A DNA stretch of 64,000 nucleotides from Paraspadella gotoi (taxonomy: Eukaryota > Chaetognatha): assembly GCA_051294375.1 (NCBI GenBank), contig CM119270.1, forward strand, positions 3,466,554 through 3,530,553, written 5' to 3'. Under the pieces are notes generated by a model. The model made no database searches and was not told the DNA's origin. It was given only the letters and a program-made list of their open reading frames with translations. Position 1 is the stretch's first letter. Every line of letters begins with the position of its first letter. Below, piece after piece: positions 1 through 12,338 of this stretch. The translations under genes were made by a program, and so were the position numbers.

Positions 1-352
1 CTATTTGTGAGGCTTTTTCGTCATTTCGCATCCAGCGATGTTTTCATTCACACGTCACGTCATAATTAAGTGACGTCACGATAAAAGTTTCTGGTCATCG
101 TCTTTCTTCTTTTTTGATGAAACGTTTTTCTCGTAGTGAGATTCGCGTTCGGGTCAGAGATGTGACGTGGATCCGCGTAAACCCGACCTCTCAGCGTCAC
201 CCCGACGTCACCTCAGTCATCTTTTGCGCCGTCCGTCGTTTGTCCAAACTTTCCTCTCCTTTGACTAACGACGTTGGACATTCGGGGTCATCGCCGGCGT
301 CGTGGCGCCGCCGCGTGGTGAGTCGTTGTCTTTGACTAACGGCTTTTGGAGT

Positions 353-385
<33 letters not shown>

Positions 386-855
386 CGGCGGCGGTCATCG
401 TTGAGTCGAATAGACGTCCGGCATTTCCGAAAAATGTCACACAAAAAATCGGCGTTCAAGAGAGAGTTGGTGAAAGTTGGTGAAACCTTTTGGACGTGAA
501 GTCACAAAAGTTGGAAGATAAAAAGATAGACTAAGAAAAAAATTTTTGAAAATTCGATGCGAAAGTTAATGAGCTGATGATCTTAACTGTTGTTCAGGTA
601 AACTGATGTTCATTTAGACGAAAAATAAAAAAGAAAATAAAAAATAATCGAGTTGAATAAATTCATTTTTTTAGTCGTAAAAAAACAAAACAGAGACGAA
701 ACGCGATTGTTTTATCGTTGTTTTGTCAAAGCGCGCGGATTTTATAGCATCGATGAATATAAAATTAAATTTTTCTATTTTTCTTGGAAAAAAAAGATTT
801 TTTTTTTCTGCGTCGGAAACTGAATCATCGTGACGATGTTGATGACAGAAGAACA

Positions 856-898
<43 letters not shown>

Positions 899-960
899 AG
901 ACTACGGAATGCACGTCGCGCTAACCAACGCGGCGACCGCGCATTCACGTCTCTATCTCT
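1..960. other. Non-coding sequence with two GC-rich triplet repeats
   Basis: I see no convincing gene here. The stretch holds a (GGC)n tract at about 353-394 and a (CGA)n tract at about 855-898. Both keep several frames open and so create arginine-, alanine- or aspartate-rich shadow reading frames on both strands. The part between them is AT-rich and shows no splice-site-bounded open segment. Confidence 0.6.
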
Positions 961-966
961 CTCTAG

Positions 967-1018
<52 letters not shown>

Positions 1019-1455
1019 GCCATTTAGACCGCACGAACAAGCGCGAAAACCATTCCTTTAATTCTCTCGACGGCGCATTTTCCTTGTCGTCACTCTCTCT
1101 CACTCTTGTTCCTTCCCCCTCTCCCTCTCTATCTTTATCCATGGGTCCCCTCTCCTCAGCATCTTTCTCTATCGCGGAACGACCTGCCCTGGCGCACGCG
1201 CGACGACCCAAGCGGCAACAAGTGTGTGTAAATGCACGCAGCTCGCACGCATTGGCAAAACGAGCAATCCTGCGTGCGCGCGGAAACCGCGTCGAGGGAA
1301 GAGAAGAAGAGGAGAGAATGCGCATGCGCATGATTTTATGCGGGATGAAGAGGAGGGAGGAGGAGGGGGAGGGAAGGAGGGGGGGAGAGACCGGAAGGGA
1401 GAGGAAGGCGGAAATTAAGAGAGAAGACGAAGAAGAATGAGATAGAGGAGGAGAG

Positions 1456-1493
<38 letters not shown>

Positions 1494-1745
1494 AGGAGAG
1501 GAGTGAGGAGAAGAAAAGAGAGAGGAGAAAATGATGAAGTTCGCGGTGATAAGTGCTCGTCTCGGGTTGTGAGGGCGGAGAAGGGGAGAGAGAGAGTGAG
1601 ACAGAGAGAAATGCATTTGAATGGATGGAGATAATTGAGTTTGAAAAGTGGGAAGTTGGTTGTACCGGGAAAAAAAATTAGAGCATGATGAAAAAGAAAA
1701 GAGAGAAGAGAGAAAAGAGAGAAGATAGAGAGCGAAATATGCATG
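961..1745. repeat. (CT)n microsatellite followed by a long purine-rich tract
   Basis: A (CT)n run lies at about 971-1009. From about 1296 to 1745 the plus strand is nearly all A and G, including a pure (AG)n run near 1460-1488. A GC-richer island at 1150-1290 separates the two. The long minus-strand open frame across this area is rich in Ser and Leu only because CT repeats have no stop codons. Confidence 0.8.
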
Positions 1746-2271
1746 AGAGCGATGAACGATAGTGATGCATCCTAGCGATGAAGATGTGCAATACACAAGA
1801 GCGATTATATAAGCGATGCAGAGAACCCATAAGATGAGAATCAATTTTGTATCAATTTAATCTCAACACCAAAACACGAGTTTACTGATCCAACGTGTGA
1901 ATTCAACGTGACAAACTCAATTTGTGATTTGTGATTTTCTTTCTCTTCTTCACTTCGGAGTTTTGACAAAACTGTCATCAGAAATGTTGATGACTGGATC
2001 TTGGTTTTAAAAATATTATAATTTAGAGAGAGAGCTAATTTTAAGTTTGTTTTGTGCTAGCTAAGTTGTTTAACTTTAAGCTCATACATATTTAATGTAC
2101 ACTCTGTACTGTATAACAATATTAATACTTTATTGGCATTTAAAAAAATGAACACAAATCAATAACCCATGACAAATTAATTTTTAGATATTTTTTTTTG
2201 TTTAGTTATTTTATTAAAATGAAAAGTAATAGATAATACATCCAATTTCACTAACTATAACTAACTATAAC
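1746..2271. other. AT-rich sequence, no gene seen
   Basis: AT-rich sequence without a long frame. A TATATAAG motif near 1806 could be a plus-strand core promoter, but nothing downstream supports a transcript. The sequence CTAACTATAA is repeated in tandem at 2251-2270. Confidence 0.4.
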
Positions 2272-2502
2272 CTAATCAGTTGCTACCGAATTGTTTTGTC
2301 TAACGGACTCATTTCGTAATATTTTAAACTGTTTCTTTTCTAACTCTTTTCCGGCTTTGCCGACGAACTTCTCGGCAAATAACTTCGTCCGGCCTCCGGC
2401 GCCTCCGCCCGATAAATCCCAACCCGCTCGACCGGAATTGTCTCCTTCATTCTTCTTATTAGCGTCGGCTAATTCTCGATCATCGAGACCGACAATTGTG
2501 GT
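2272..2502 (-). CDS. Possible terminal coding exon, unknown protein
   Basis: The minus strand is open from 2502 to a TAG at 2272-2274. Its product has ordinary protein composition, rich in Lys, Glu, Gly and Asn, including the stretches KLFAEKFVGKAGKELEKK and GRAGWDLSGGGAGG. That contrasts with the low-complexity frames around it. No clean 3' splice site was found upstream, so the left boundary is uncertain. The plus strand is also open here, with a Pro- and Ser-rich reading, and cannot be excluded. I do not recognise the protein. Confidence 0.25.
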   Translation of the reverse strand, partial: TTIVGLDDRELADANKKNEGDNSGRAGWDLSGGGAGGRTKLFAEKFVGKAGKELEKKQFKILRNESVRQNNSVATD

Positions 2503-2559
2503 TCATTCAGACCGACAAGTTTGCTCACTTGGCCTCCGGAATGACCCGCTTGCCAAATA

Positions 2560-2701
2560 TGGAGGGACTCTCTCTCTCTCTCTCTCTACGATTTCGTGTC
2601 AAGCGGAACGAACTTCAGTTCGGGATAATTTTTCCAGAGAGAGATTCTCCATTTCGAAAACACCACCCTTTTGTCAGTTGAGACTGAATAAATCTCTCTC
2701 G

Positions 2702-2732
<31 letters not shown>

Positions 2733-2815
2733 TCTCGTCTCGTCTTCTCTTCCGTCTCCATGTCTTCTCTCTGCTCTCTCATTCACATCTCGTCTCTCTC
2801 TCTCATAATACCGCA
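2560..2815. repeat. (CT)n microsatellites
   Basis: Two (CT)n blocks, at about 2571-2588 and 2696-2800, make the plus strand pyrimidine-rich. The tract ends just before ATAATACCGCAG at 2806-2817, which could act as a 3' splice site for the GC-rich block that follows. Confidence 0.7.
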
Positions 2816-2817
2816 GG

Positions 2818-2969
2818 TCAACGTGCTAATCCCCCGGTCACGTGATCAGACTCATCGCGAGTCGACCTTCAAGGTGAAAACCGGCTCGCTACGCGCCGTC
2901 CGACCCGCCTTTCAAGGCCCAGAGCGTACGCCACGTAGTGGTGGCCGCAGTGGGTTGTACGGATCCTGA
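2818..2969 (+). CDS. GC-rich block, possible short plus-strand exon
   Basis: A GC-rich island in AT-rich surroundings begins after a CT-rich tract ending in CGCAG and stays open for about 50 codons to a TGA at 2967-2969. The reading includes VNVLIPRSRDQTHRE and ends SGGRSGLYGS. No motif is recognisable and no partner exon was found. It may be a GC-rich non-coding island instead. Confidence 0.2.
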
Positions 2970-3069
2970 TTCACGCCGTGTGCTTTTCAACTAGTACAAC
3001 CACAGTATGATAAAAATCTTTAAAACTATCATTTGATCAGTTATTTCCGCAAAAGACCTTCCAAATTCA

Positions 3070-3156
3070 ATGCAATTGCAACACATAAAATGCAATATAT
3101 TGCAATGCAATGCAATCCAATGCAATGCAACTCGATGCAATGCAATGCATCAAGAG
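3070..3156. repeat. (TGCAA)n pentanucleotide repeat
   Basis: Imperfect tandem copies of TGCAA and variants such as TGCAAT run through this stretch. In the plus frame they read as Met-Gln-Cys-Asn repeats, which explains the short open frame seen there. Confidence 0.75.
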
Positions 3157-3904
3157 ACGCAGGCTTTGCAAGCGCACCACCAACGTGTTTCATACCGCAG
3201 TATAAAAACACCTTCGTCGACCGTTTTTCAGGCAGAGAGAATTAACAACGCAAAAGTATCGCCCGACTCGATAAAGCGGACAAAACGCTATCTAAATTGG
3301 GCGCAATGAACGCGGTTGCGCGAGATTGGAAGGGGAGGCCAATGAAGGGGCATCGGGGCATGAATGGCCGAAGCGCGAGGCAGAAATGGGGGACACGATG
3401 CCCCGTCAGGCATGTACATGTTTCGCATGGTGACTTAATCGATTCGGCAAACGATCGGAATAGGGCCCTTCTTTGGCGATGTTAAGTCGCCTCATTTATT
3501 CTCGTCAACTATTATATTCTTTTTTTTTTTCGTGGGGGTGAGAGAGAAGGCGGTTAGTGAAGAAATTCAACGAGGACGAACAAGGAGCGAACATTAACGC
3601 CTATAATGAAATAAAAACATAAAGATAACATTTTTAAGACCGAATTTCTTTAAAATGAAGCGAATTTCAAACGTATGCAGAATTTCTGTCTCGGAAGAGA
3701 GAGAAAAAAATGTCTAAGCAGAAAACGCCGATAATAAATTGGCCGCAGCCGATTGAATCAAGTTCTCTCTCTCTCCTCTATATCGCTTTGGCCGTTCAAG
3801 CCATCTCCCCCCCCCAGCGTTTGGTCAAGTCTGGCTAATGCGTCCACATTAATAAACAGGATTTTGCGAGAAGATCGAGGTTGTATTCTGTTGTTCTGTG
3901 TCGC
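3157..3904. other. Mixed non-coding sequence
   Basis: GC-moderate sequence near 3290-3480 is open for 62 codons on the plus strand, but without a recognisable product. GGGGCATCG near 3348 and CGATGCCCC near 3398 form a short inverted repeat. From 3480 to 3904 the sequence is AT-rich and I see nothing functional. Confidence 0.4.
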
Positions 3905-4165
3905 CTGAAGGCGGAAATGGGGAGAAGGTGGAGGAGAGGGGGAAAAGAGGGTGGGAGTAGGGAGCAGGGGGGAAGAAGGGGAGGGAGAGGGGTAGAAGGG
4001 TGGGAGGGCAGAGAGACGAAGGAAGAGGGGGGTGAGGGAGAGAGGATAAGGGGAAGGGAGAGGGAAGGGGGAGGGAAAGGGGAGAGGGGAGGGAGAGAGA
4101 GAGAGAGGAAGAGGGGGGATGGGCAGAAGGGGGAAGGGAAAGCGGGAGAAGAGGGAGGTTGGCAC
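3905..4165. repeat. G-rich polypurine tract
   Basis: About 260 bases are almost entirely A and G on the plus strand, with many GGG and GGGG runs. The strand asymmetry keeps frames open on both strands, giving Gly/Arg/Glu-rich or Pro/Ser/Leu-rich readings that are not genes. Such a tract could form triplex or quadruplex DNA. Confidence 0.8.
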
Positions 4166-4199
4166 AAGTTAATTAGACTAGTGAGGGGGGGACATAATC

Positions 4200-4454
4200 A
4201 ACGGCGTGGGTTGACACAGGAAAGGGTGGGAAGACAAAGTACGTAACAAACCATTTTTTTGTTTTCATCGTAGTTGTTCGCTGAATTTATAAAGAGAAAG
4301 AAAGAAAAGGCAAGGAGATAATAAAAGAAACATTTTTTTTTTTCTTTCTTACTGCAATCTAATCTTTTTTTATTTCGTTTTCATAGCAACTCAATGTTTG
4401 CGATTTAAGCTTATCGGGCGTTAACTGGATATATTGAGAGAGAGAGGTGTAGAG

Positions 4455-4502
<48 letters not shown>

Positions 4503-5781
4503 TAGAGAGAGAGAGGAGAGAGAGAGCGACGACGAGAGCAGAGAGTGTGTGTATATTTTTTTCTCGTTCGTTTTCTCTCAGGTTTTCTCTCAACGAAGAA
4601 AGTTTATTATTTTTTTTATAAAACGCTTCGATTAACAATTCTAAAAAACTTTTTTTTTTTTTAAATCGAACTCCAAGTTTCCTAAATGGGATATTATTAG
4701 GTAGATTTAATGTAATGTATCTAAGTTAGAGATTGTCATCTCTGGTTTACGTATAGGTAGCGATAGTAAATAAAAAATTAATATTGTAGAAGAGGAGAAC
4801 AGAAATTTCCAGTCGGCTAATAAACTATCATACATAGAGAGAGTCGAGTAAAGTATAAACGGAATACCGCCTACAGCAAAAACCGACAAAAAAAGGTTTA
4901 CCAGTTCTGGTTGAACTTTGACATCGAAATTCGAAGTAGAAGTTTAAAACTCCGACGGAATCGAGGAAGAGGAAGAGAAGGATGAGGTGAGGAAGGGCGC
5001 GGGGTGGGTGGGGAATATGGCGACGGAGGGGGGCGATTGGTGGGGGGGCTTGAAGTGGAAGTGGAGGGAAATACGATCGGCGTTACGGCGGTTGAGAGAA
5101 ACGAATCAGCAATGGCGGAGCAAAAGAAATGTGCAGAGAGGAGAAACTTGAATTTTTTTGATTAAAGGACAAAAGGGCAACGAAGGGACGACCGACGAAC
5201 GACGACGACGACGACGGCCGACAACGACAGACGGACGACGACGACGAGACGACGACGACGAACGACCGAAATTCGGAAAGTCTTTGTCGTCGTCGTTCGT
5301 CTCGCGGGCGAATGTCTTTCGTTCACACGAGTATTTGAAGTTGGTGTTGTTTAAACTACAATGTGGTAGATTGTAAAGACTACTTTCCCTGTATTTCCAG
5401 AAAGAACAACCCGAAACATCTCTCTCCAAATTCTAATATTCTACATATTCTAATTTCTAATTATTCTAGTTATCGCCCCGGCACCTTTCATTTGTTATTA
5501 CAGTGTAGCAATTTATCGAATAAGACTAGGTTTTAAGCTTAGATATTCAAGAATAAATCTAACATTTTACAAATATTAAAAATATAAACCATAAAGGCAA
5601 TACAACTCTTCAAAGAAAAACATGTAATCCAACGAGTCGATTTCATCGCCTTTTCGCGGCAAAGTTTGAAAGGGAATGACTTCATAGAAGCGAAAAAAAT
5701 AATCTGAATCAAGACTGAAATTTGTTAGACAACGGCTGAGATGACGAAAGTAAATATACAGGAGAGAGAGAGAGACGAGAG

Positions 5782-5854
<73 letters not shown>

Positions 5855-5938
5855 TAGAGAGAGAGAGATAGAGAGAGGAGAGAGAGAGAGAGGGAGCAGA
5901 GAGAGAGAGAGAGAGAAATGAGAGAGAGAGAGAGCGAG

Positions 5939-5978
<40 letters not shown>

Positions 5979-6750
5979 TAGAGAAAGTGAGAGAGAGCAG
6001 ACAGAAGACAAATATTTCGCTAGAAATTCTTCCTCAAAAAATCGTACGCAAGTAATATTTAATTAAATTCAATAAAAAAATATTGTATGTATTAAAATCT
6101 GTTGAAGAGTATGAATTGGAAGGTTGGGAGGGTAAGTGAAATGGGTGAGTTAACATGTTGAGGGGAAGAAGTTGAGTACAGAAAAAGCGAGTAGGACAAA
6201 AGAGGAGGGAAAGGACAATTGTTTGACCTGGGTGAGGACTTGGCCTGAAATAATAAAGTAAGAAGAGACTCAAGCAGAAACGAGGGAATCAGGTATCCGA
6301 ACGAATATAACGACGAGCTGACGGACGACGACGACGACGACGACGAAAAACAACACAGAACAAAAGTAACAAAATAACGAGTCAAAGATCGATGAGAAAA
6401 TCCGAACGAATGTGGATTCAGACGATCGAAATTCCTAGTCACAACGTGAATCGCGTTGATCCCCGGTGAAACAGGAGAGAAGAAGAGAGAGAAGAGAGAG
6501 GGAGGGGGAGAGGGAGAAGAGAGAGAGGGAAAAGGAGAGGAGAGAGGGGTTGGGGTGTGGATCGACGTGTTTGAGTTCACGGACAAAAGAAAAGTGATGA
6601 AGCAACGAAACTTCGGTTCAAGGTGTCCGAATGCACAAATTTGGATTATTTTCGAGATTTCATTTTAGTTCTTTAACAGGATTTAACGTCTAACTTTGAT
6701 AGGTCCGGGATCACTCAATTCCAAAATTATAATTAAGCCTAAAACCGAGC
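4200..6750. repeat. Segment recurring in degraded copies at 11.5-16.6 kb
   Basis: This 2.5-kb segment contains (GA)n tracts at 4435-4530 and 5761-5998, a (CGA)-rich block at 5195-5275 and a short (CGA)n run near 6320-6345. The same landmarks, in the same order, recur at 11538-11838, 12339-12540 and about 12900-16558 with many single-base indels. Examples are the motif near 4850 reading GTATAACGGAATACCG and the motif TTAAGCAAGTT-like AT-rich stretches around 5560. No confident coding exon is visible. It is the reference copy of an assembly duplication or of a real local repeat. Confidence 0.75.
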
Positions 6751-8539
6751 TCGGATTCGAAAGGAGAGCTCTGCGTTCGAAATATATTCACTTTACTATT
6801 TTTTCAAAGGCTCATTGTTATTTTTTTCAATTTTTTTTGTACTATATAAAATAAAAGAAACCTATTGAAGAGTTTGCAGCCAAACGTAAGGCTGTTTCTC
6901 GTATACCGCTCGAGAGCGACATGGCAAACTCCGTCTATGAAAGATATTTCAAAATTTTGCCTTGCCTCTCATATCAAAGATTTGATTATGTATTTAAGTT
7001 TTGGGGATTAACGTTCCTTGATATCCTATTGAAACGTTTTTTGAAAAAACGCGCTCTAGAACTACACACACACCATTTCTTTTCTTGCCCAAGACTATCT
7101 TTTTTGCGTTCAAAAAGAGTCGCAAGCGGGTATTAGCTGCAATACCTTGTCCGATGTTTAAACTGCATTCGTCACGATCGAAAGGTTAAATTCTGTACTA
7201 TTAAAACTCATTAAACCATTTTAACATAAAAGTAAAAAAGTCCAAAATTGATAATTCGATAAGATTTTTTAACTCATAAACTCATAAAAGTATGGAAAAA
7301 CGTGCTGGAAAATGTGTAGAGTAGTTTGGTATTTAGACTTATTAGTGATCACTACTCCGAAAGTATGTACTTTTGATAGCCAAAGGAAGATATTAAATAT
7401 AGGAGAAGTAGAAATTGGAGCTTACTCCGTAAAGAATCAGTTTTAAGTTAAATATTTTGTTGTACGAAAATTTTAGGACTTACAATAAACAAAGTATTGA
7501 GCAAACAATGTCGATCTGCCTAGCGATTAATTAATTAAGTTGAATCGTTGATTAATTGAAAGTGGTGAAGAGTTGAATTAATTTAATTGATTCAATATAC
7601 AGTGAAATGAGATGTGGGTGAATGATTTATAATTCAGGCACGCAGGGACGTGTCCTTGAAATAGTGGGGAGTCACAGGACGAGTGCGTATTGAAATGTTT
7701 TTGTGGGCTTACATTTTATAAAACAACAAATATACTCTACATTGGGTATCGAGCCAGGCAGGGCAAGCCCGTCCTTGTGTCGTAGATTAGTGTTGTTTCG
7801 GTTTAGCTTTCGTGTCTGCGCACTTTTTTTGCGCATCCATCGGCTTTCTGAAAGTGTGATATCGATAGGGAGTTAAATTTTCATATATAGAGCTCTAATT
7901 CATCAAGAATCTTTAAAATTCTCATGTCTCATGATCAATATTGGTATTTGTTTTATGTGTTTTAAGTTTCAAAACAACGTTTTAATCTAGTATGTTCGCC
8001 TCGCTCGCCGTTCCTCTCTCTCTTTTTCTCCGTCACTGGCGCGTTGCTTTTTAAAACCGAGTTCTTCGGCTTTGACAGGCGTTGTCCAGCTTCTTTCTCT
8101 CCTCGTCATCTCTCCTCTCTCTCCTCTCTCTTCTTTTTTAATAAAAAATTTTTTAGATATAAATGTGGGTTTCACTAACTGTTAAAAAACGATGCCGGCG
8201 AACAGGGGCGCGAAACCCGGGTTCCTTGGGTAAGAGAAATAGTCACGCTACTGGCGGCGCCTACAGTAATGGCTGATTCTTTAACGAGTAAAGGGCTGTA
8301 GAGGCTTCTCTCTCTCTCTCTCTCCTCTCTGTTCATTATTAGTATATCGCTCTTTCTCTTTTCTTCCTTTTTCTCCTGCGCGAGCGGCTGTCTCTCTCTC
8401 TCTCTCGTTTTTCCCTCTCTCTCCTCTCTGATCTCTCTGTGTGTGTCCTGTCCTAAATCGGTGTCCTTGATCTTTTGCGTGATCGTTTGTTTTTTTGAAA
8501 AATTCTGATGTATTTTTTTCCTTCTAAAACTTTTATTAG
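6751..8539. other. AT-rich sequence, no confident gene
   Basis: A 71-codon plus-strand frame at 6921-7136 has ordinary composition but no recognisable motif or splice context. Pyrimidine-rich blocks with CT repeats lie near 8010-8140 and 8305-8440. No RNA gene is seen. Confidence 0.35.
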
Positions 8540-9245
8540 TTGCCATTTATCCGACGCTTTTTTTCAATACAAAATCCCATATTTTCATCCGAAATTTTCG
8601 GTGGATTTATTCTCTTTTTCTCTCCGCTCTCCTCTCTCTGCTTTCTCTCATCTCTCACCGTTTCTTTCTCTCGTTCTCATATCTTCATCTCTCTCTCTCT
8701 CTCTCTCTCTCCTCTGTCTCTCTCTCTCTTCAGCACTCATACCACCGCATTTGTTTGTTTTATTCGACTACTCATGCCGCATCCAATGATGCAATCATAC
8801 GCATCAATGATGCACACATGCGCGCATCACTGAATGACTTCATGCCAGCAGTGAATGACTATCTCGCATCATAATTGATTATCATCCGAGATTCAATAAT
8901 TCACAATTCCTATTACATCAATAAATTACTATTACAATCAATCAATTGAGTAATTACCTCATCAATTTACTAGTACAGTCAACAATCTCGTTAAATGAAT
9001 TCATTCGTTTTTTTTTTTTCCGTCCCCTCGGTTTTTTTCATTAATTTTCTATGATAAGTGGGCTCTGGCTTCGATCTTGAGGTCTTTTAAGATTTTTTTA
9101 TTTTATGTCCTCCTTCTCTCTCTCTCTCCTCTCACTCTCTCTCTTTCTCTCTCTCTCACTCTCAGTCTTTTTCATCTCTCTTCGGCTCTCTCTCAGCCGG
9201 TCTTTTATGCAATAGCGACGATCCTTATGCTTTTAAGATATTTTT
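8540..9245. repeat. Dispersed repeat, copy 1
   Basis: Blocks shared with 39060-39435 occur in the same order. They are AAAATCCCA.A.TT.CATCCGA followed by GTGGATTTATTCTCTTT, a (CT)n tract, CACTCATAC, CATTTGTTTGTTTTATT, degenerate CATCAATGA units, and CGATCCTTATGCTTTTAAGAT at the end. This conserved order with a variable microsatellite in the middle looks like a dispersed repeat or an old segmental duplication. No coding capacity for a transposase or reverse transcriptase is visible. Confidence 0.55.
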
Positions 9246-9419
9246 TAACCTTGCATAATTTTTTTTGCAACTTGCATAATTTTTTTCACTTGGCATTCCG
9301 TTAAAAACTTTATATCTAGCTTTTCACTCACTTTCCTACCGGCTCACAAATTTTTCCATTCTCAATCTATCAGGGTTAAAATAAATAAAAAGATCAACGT
9401 AAATGTGACTCATATTTAT

Positions 9420-10240
9420 TTTCGTCAAGTTTTAAAACCTCATTTCCCTGGTACGTTTTTCCACTGAACACTTTATATCAAGCCTTCGTCATAGCGTTTT
9501 CTACCCACAACAAAATTTAAAAACTCCAATCTATCCATCAATTATGGATTAATTGGAGTATTTATTGCGTTAAAATTAAAGTAAAAAGGATTTTTAAGTA
9601 AATTCGACCTTATATTTTTTCCATTTAAACTAATTTCCACTCAACCACAAATGGTTAGCTACCTGACAAGTAATCTGGCGATTCATCCGAAAATTGATTA
9701 TTATCCAGTTTATCACAACACCTTTCCTAAACCTCCGCACACAACAAGAACTTTAAATTCCAATTCCAGCTCAGCCACATACACGAGTTATTTGGAGCTT
9801 TTTGCTAAGAATGGGTACGGATGGACGGATTGAATTGCTAATTAATGTATTATTGGATTATTTATTTACTCAATTGATTAAAATTAACTGATTATTATTT
9901 GATTTATTATCAGCAGTCCTTATGCAGTTACATTTAATATAAAAAGGAAAGAAGATAATCAATTAGTAAAAAGCAGGTTTTTTGTTTTTTCCATTTAAAC
10001 TCATTTCCACTCAAACTATCTACCATCGAAACTTGATTTCCTGTTCAAATCACAACACCTTTCCTACCCATATCAAAATTCCAGGTGAAATCAGCGCCTC
10101 GCACTCATGAGCAATTGGTGTTCAAAATAGTGAATATATTTTTTTTGTTTTTTCCATTTAAACTCATTTCAACTCGGGGTACGATTCCATCGAAACTTAA
10201 TATCGAGCTCGCAATCAGCAGAGTACACTTACGCTATCCC
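9420..10240. repeat. Diverged direct repeats with a TTTTTTCCATTTAAACT core
   Basis: TTTTTTCCATTTAAACTMATTTC occurs near 9615, 9980 and 10148 (written here as a consensus with M for A or C at one site). Each copy is followed by related text such as CCATCGAAACTTRAT and CACAACACCTTTCCTA. The units are irregularly spaced, so this is an old, decayed tandem array rather than a microsatellite. Confidence 0.5.
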
Positions 10241-10302
10241 ACAAATTTCATTTAAATCATCCATCCCAATCACGAGTAATTGGGTGTTTTTTGCTAAGGT
10301 GG

Positions 10303-10361
10303 GACTGGACGGACGGACGGACGGACGGACGGACCGGAACAAGACGGACGGACGGACATCA
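10303..10361. repeat. (GGAC)n microsatellite
   Basis: Tandem GGAC units are interrupted once by CGGAACAAGA. The minus strand reads this as repeated Arg-Pro-Ser-Val, which accounts for the open frame there. Confidence 0.8.
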
Positions 10362-10765
10362 ATTTTTTTGCATAATTTATCATAATCGATGTTACTGACT
10401 ATGATATATAGTGTGTGCCCAGGACATATTAGGGGCGGACACGACGGACCGAAAAATGTGACGGTTATAAAAGTGAGATTTATAGAGTGGGATCGTGCTG
10501 TATCCAAGCAGATCCGACTAAAAATTATTTTGTCTCTTGAAAATCTAGTTTACCGAGAGAAAAAATTTTGCTTTAATTTTTAATGAACATTTTAGGTAGA
10601 TTTTTAACAGTTTTCGGAATAATTTTTTATAGAAACCTCTTACAGGATATGAGAAAATGATTAAGATACAGTAAATTAAGATTTCTAACAATTTTAGGTG
10701 AGTATCCCAGGCCTTAAGGAACAACGTGAAACTCAAATTAAACTTAATAAAAAATACGAAGGAAA
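10362..10765. other. AT-rich sequence, nothing seen
   Basis: AT-rich spacer without a splice-bounded open segment or repeat. Confidence 0.4.
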
Positions 10766-10910
10766 ATGCCGCTCGTTAAGCAAACAGAGGAACCGGTCAT
10801 GGGGGGTATGAAGTGGGAAGCTGGGAAAAGTGGAGGAGGAGGGGGAGGGAGAGAGAGAGGTGAGAGGGAAGGGTTAGAGAGAGAGCAGGAGAGAGAGAGA
10901 CTGAGAGAGG

Positions 10911-10949
<39 letters not shown>

Positions 10950-11258
10950 GAGGAGAGAGAGAGGAAGGTCGCTTCTAAAAGAGAAAAGGGAAGGATTGGA
11001 GGATGGATTGAGATATAAGGTGAGTCTGACCTCACCCTCGCGGGACGGAGGTCTCACTTTCGATGATCGAGTGAGGGCGAGAGAAAAGGAACATCCTACC
11101 TCGACAGAACGAGTCGGAGAAGGGTGAGTAGAATATGAAGAGAGTGCCGGAGGGTAAGTGAAGGAGGATGGATTCCTCGGTGTCACAGTGATAAGAGAGG
11201 AACTCAATCCTCTCAAAGATGAAAGACCGATCGAAAGGTAGTGTTAGAAATCACCAAG
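10766..11258. repeat. Purine-rich tract with (GA)n core
   Basis: The plus strand is strongly purine-rich, with a (GA)n core near 10918-10950. The open frames on both strands are composition artefacts. Confidence 0.65.
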
Positions 11259-11512
11259 AGGAGACGGGAACCAAGCCGTAATCAACCGACGGGTAGCGTC
11301 TGGAGCGGACGGCGGCGGCGCGAAACTACTTTGTAAATTGGAAAGGAAAGTTAATGGGCGAAGGAAAACTTACCCTTTTTCGGTAAGGGGGATATATACC
11401 AACGTTCTTCGACAGGACGAGTCCGAGTATATGGGAACCCGGAAAAGCGAAGCCGGAAATCAACGAGGAACGAAGTTATCCAGTTTGTTTGGCGGTCGAT
11501 TTTCGTCGCTTC
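11259..11512. repeat. Degraded copy of 17049-17331
   Basis: Landmarks shared with 17049-17331 in the same order are CAAGAGGA, GGAACCAAGC, AACGACGGGTAG, a GGCGGCGG block, GGAAAGTTAA, AACTTACCC, and the end GGTCGATTTTCGTCGCTTC against GCGTCGATTTCGTCGCTTC. Numerous one- and two-base insertions separate the copies. It stops exactly at a 25-N gap. Confidence 0.7.
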
Positions 11513-11537
11513 NNNNNNNNNNNNNNNNNNNNNNNNN
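11513..11537. other. Assembly gap, 25 N
   Basis: Exactly 25 N. The flanks belong to different parts of the local duplication: the left flank resembles 17.3 kb and the right flank resembles 4.66 kb. Confidence 0.98.
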
Positions 11538-11838
11538 TTAAAATCGAAACTCCAAAGTTTCTAAATGGGATTATTAATCAGGTAATTTTATTACTTATCT
11601 AAGTTAGAGATGTCATCTTGGTTACCATGGTAGCGATAGTAACATAAAATTAATATTGTAAAGAGGAGAACAGAAATTTCCAGTCGCTATACTACATATA
11701 TAGAGAGAGTCGAGTAAAGTATAACGGAATACCGCCTACGGCAAAAAAAAAGGTTTACCAGTTCTGTGAACTTTGACATCGAAATTCGAAGAGAAAAGTT
11801 TAAAACTCCCGACGGAATTCGGAGGAAGAGGAAGAGGA
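11538..11838. repeat. Copy of about 4660-4985
   Basis: The sequence follows 4660-4985 closely (ATCGAACTCCAAGTTTC, GAGGAGAACAGAAATTTCCA, AGAGAGTCGAGTAAAGTATA), with small indels. Confidence 0.8.
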
Positions 11839-12338
11839 NNNNNNNNNNNNNNNNNNNNNNNNNNNNNNNNNNNNNNNNNNNNNNNNNNNNNNNNNNNNNN
11901 NNNNNNNNNNNNNNNNNNNNNNNNNNNNNNNNNNNNNNNNNNNNNNNNNNNNNNNNNNNNNNNNNNNNNNNNNNNNNNNNNNNNNNNNNNNNNNNNNNNN
12001 NNNNNNNNNNNNNNNNNNNNNNNNNNNNNNNNNNNNNNNNNNNNNNNNNNNNNNNNNNNNNNNNNNNNNNNNNNNNNNNNNNNNNNNNNNNNNNNNNNNN
12101 NNNNNNNNNNNNNNNNNNNNNNNNNNNNNNNNNNNNNNNNNNNNNNNNNNNNNNNNNNNNNNNNNNNNNNNNNNNNNNNNNNNNNNNNNNNNNNNNNNNN
12201 NNNNNNNNNNNNNNNNNNNNNNNNNNNNNNNNNNNNNNNNNNNNNNNNNNNNNNNNNNNNNNNNNNNNNNNNNNNNNNNNNNNNNNNNNNNNNNNNNNNN
12301 NNNNNNNNNNNNNNNNNNNNNNNNNNNNNNNNNNNNNN
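11839..12338. other. Assembly gap, 500 N
   Basis: A run of 500 N. The left and right flanks correspond to about 4985 and 5560 in the other copy, so the gap may hide roughly the (CGA)-rich block. Confidence 0.98.

Noticed and set aside
963-1844. 293-codon minus-strand open frame
   Set aside because: Ser/Leu/Phe composition follows from (CT)n and purine tracts without stop codons; no domain or splice structure.
7747-7790. Possible second copy of the 38.9-kb hairpin
   Set aside because: Only the first 12 bases match well and the stem does not close.
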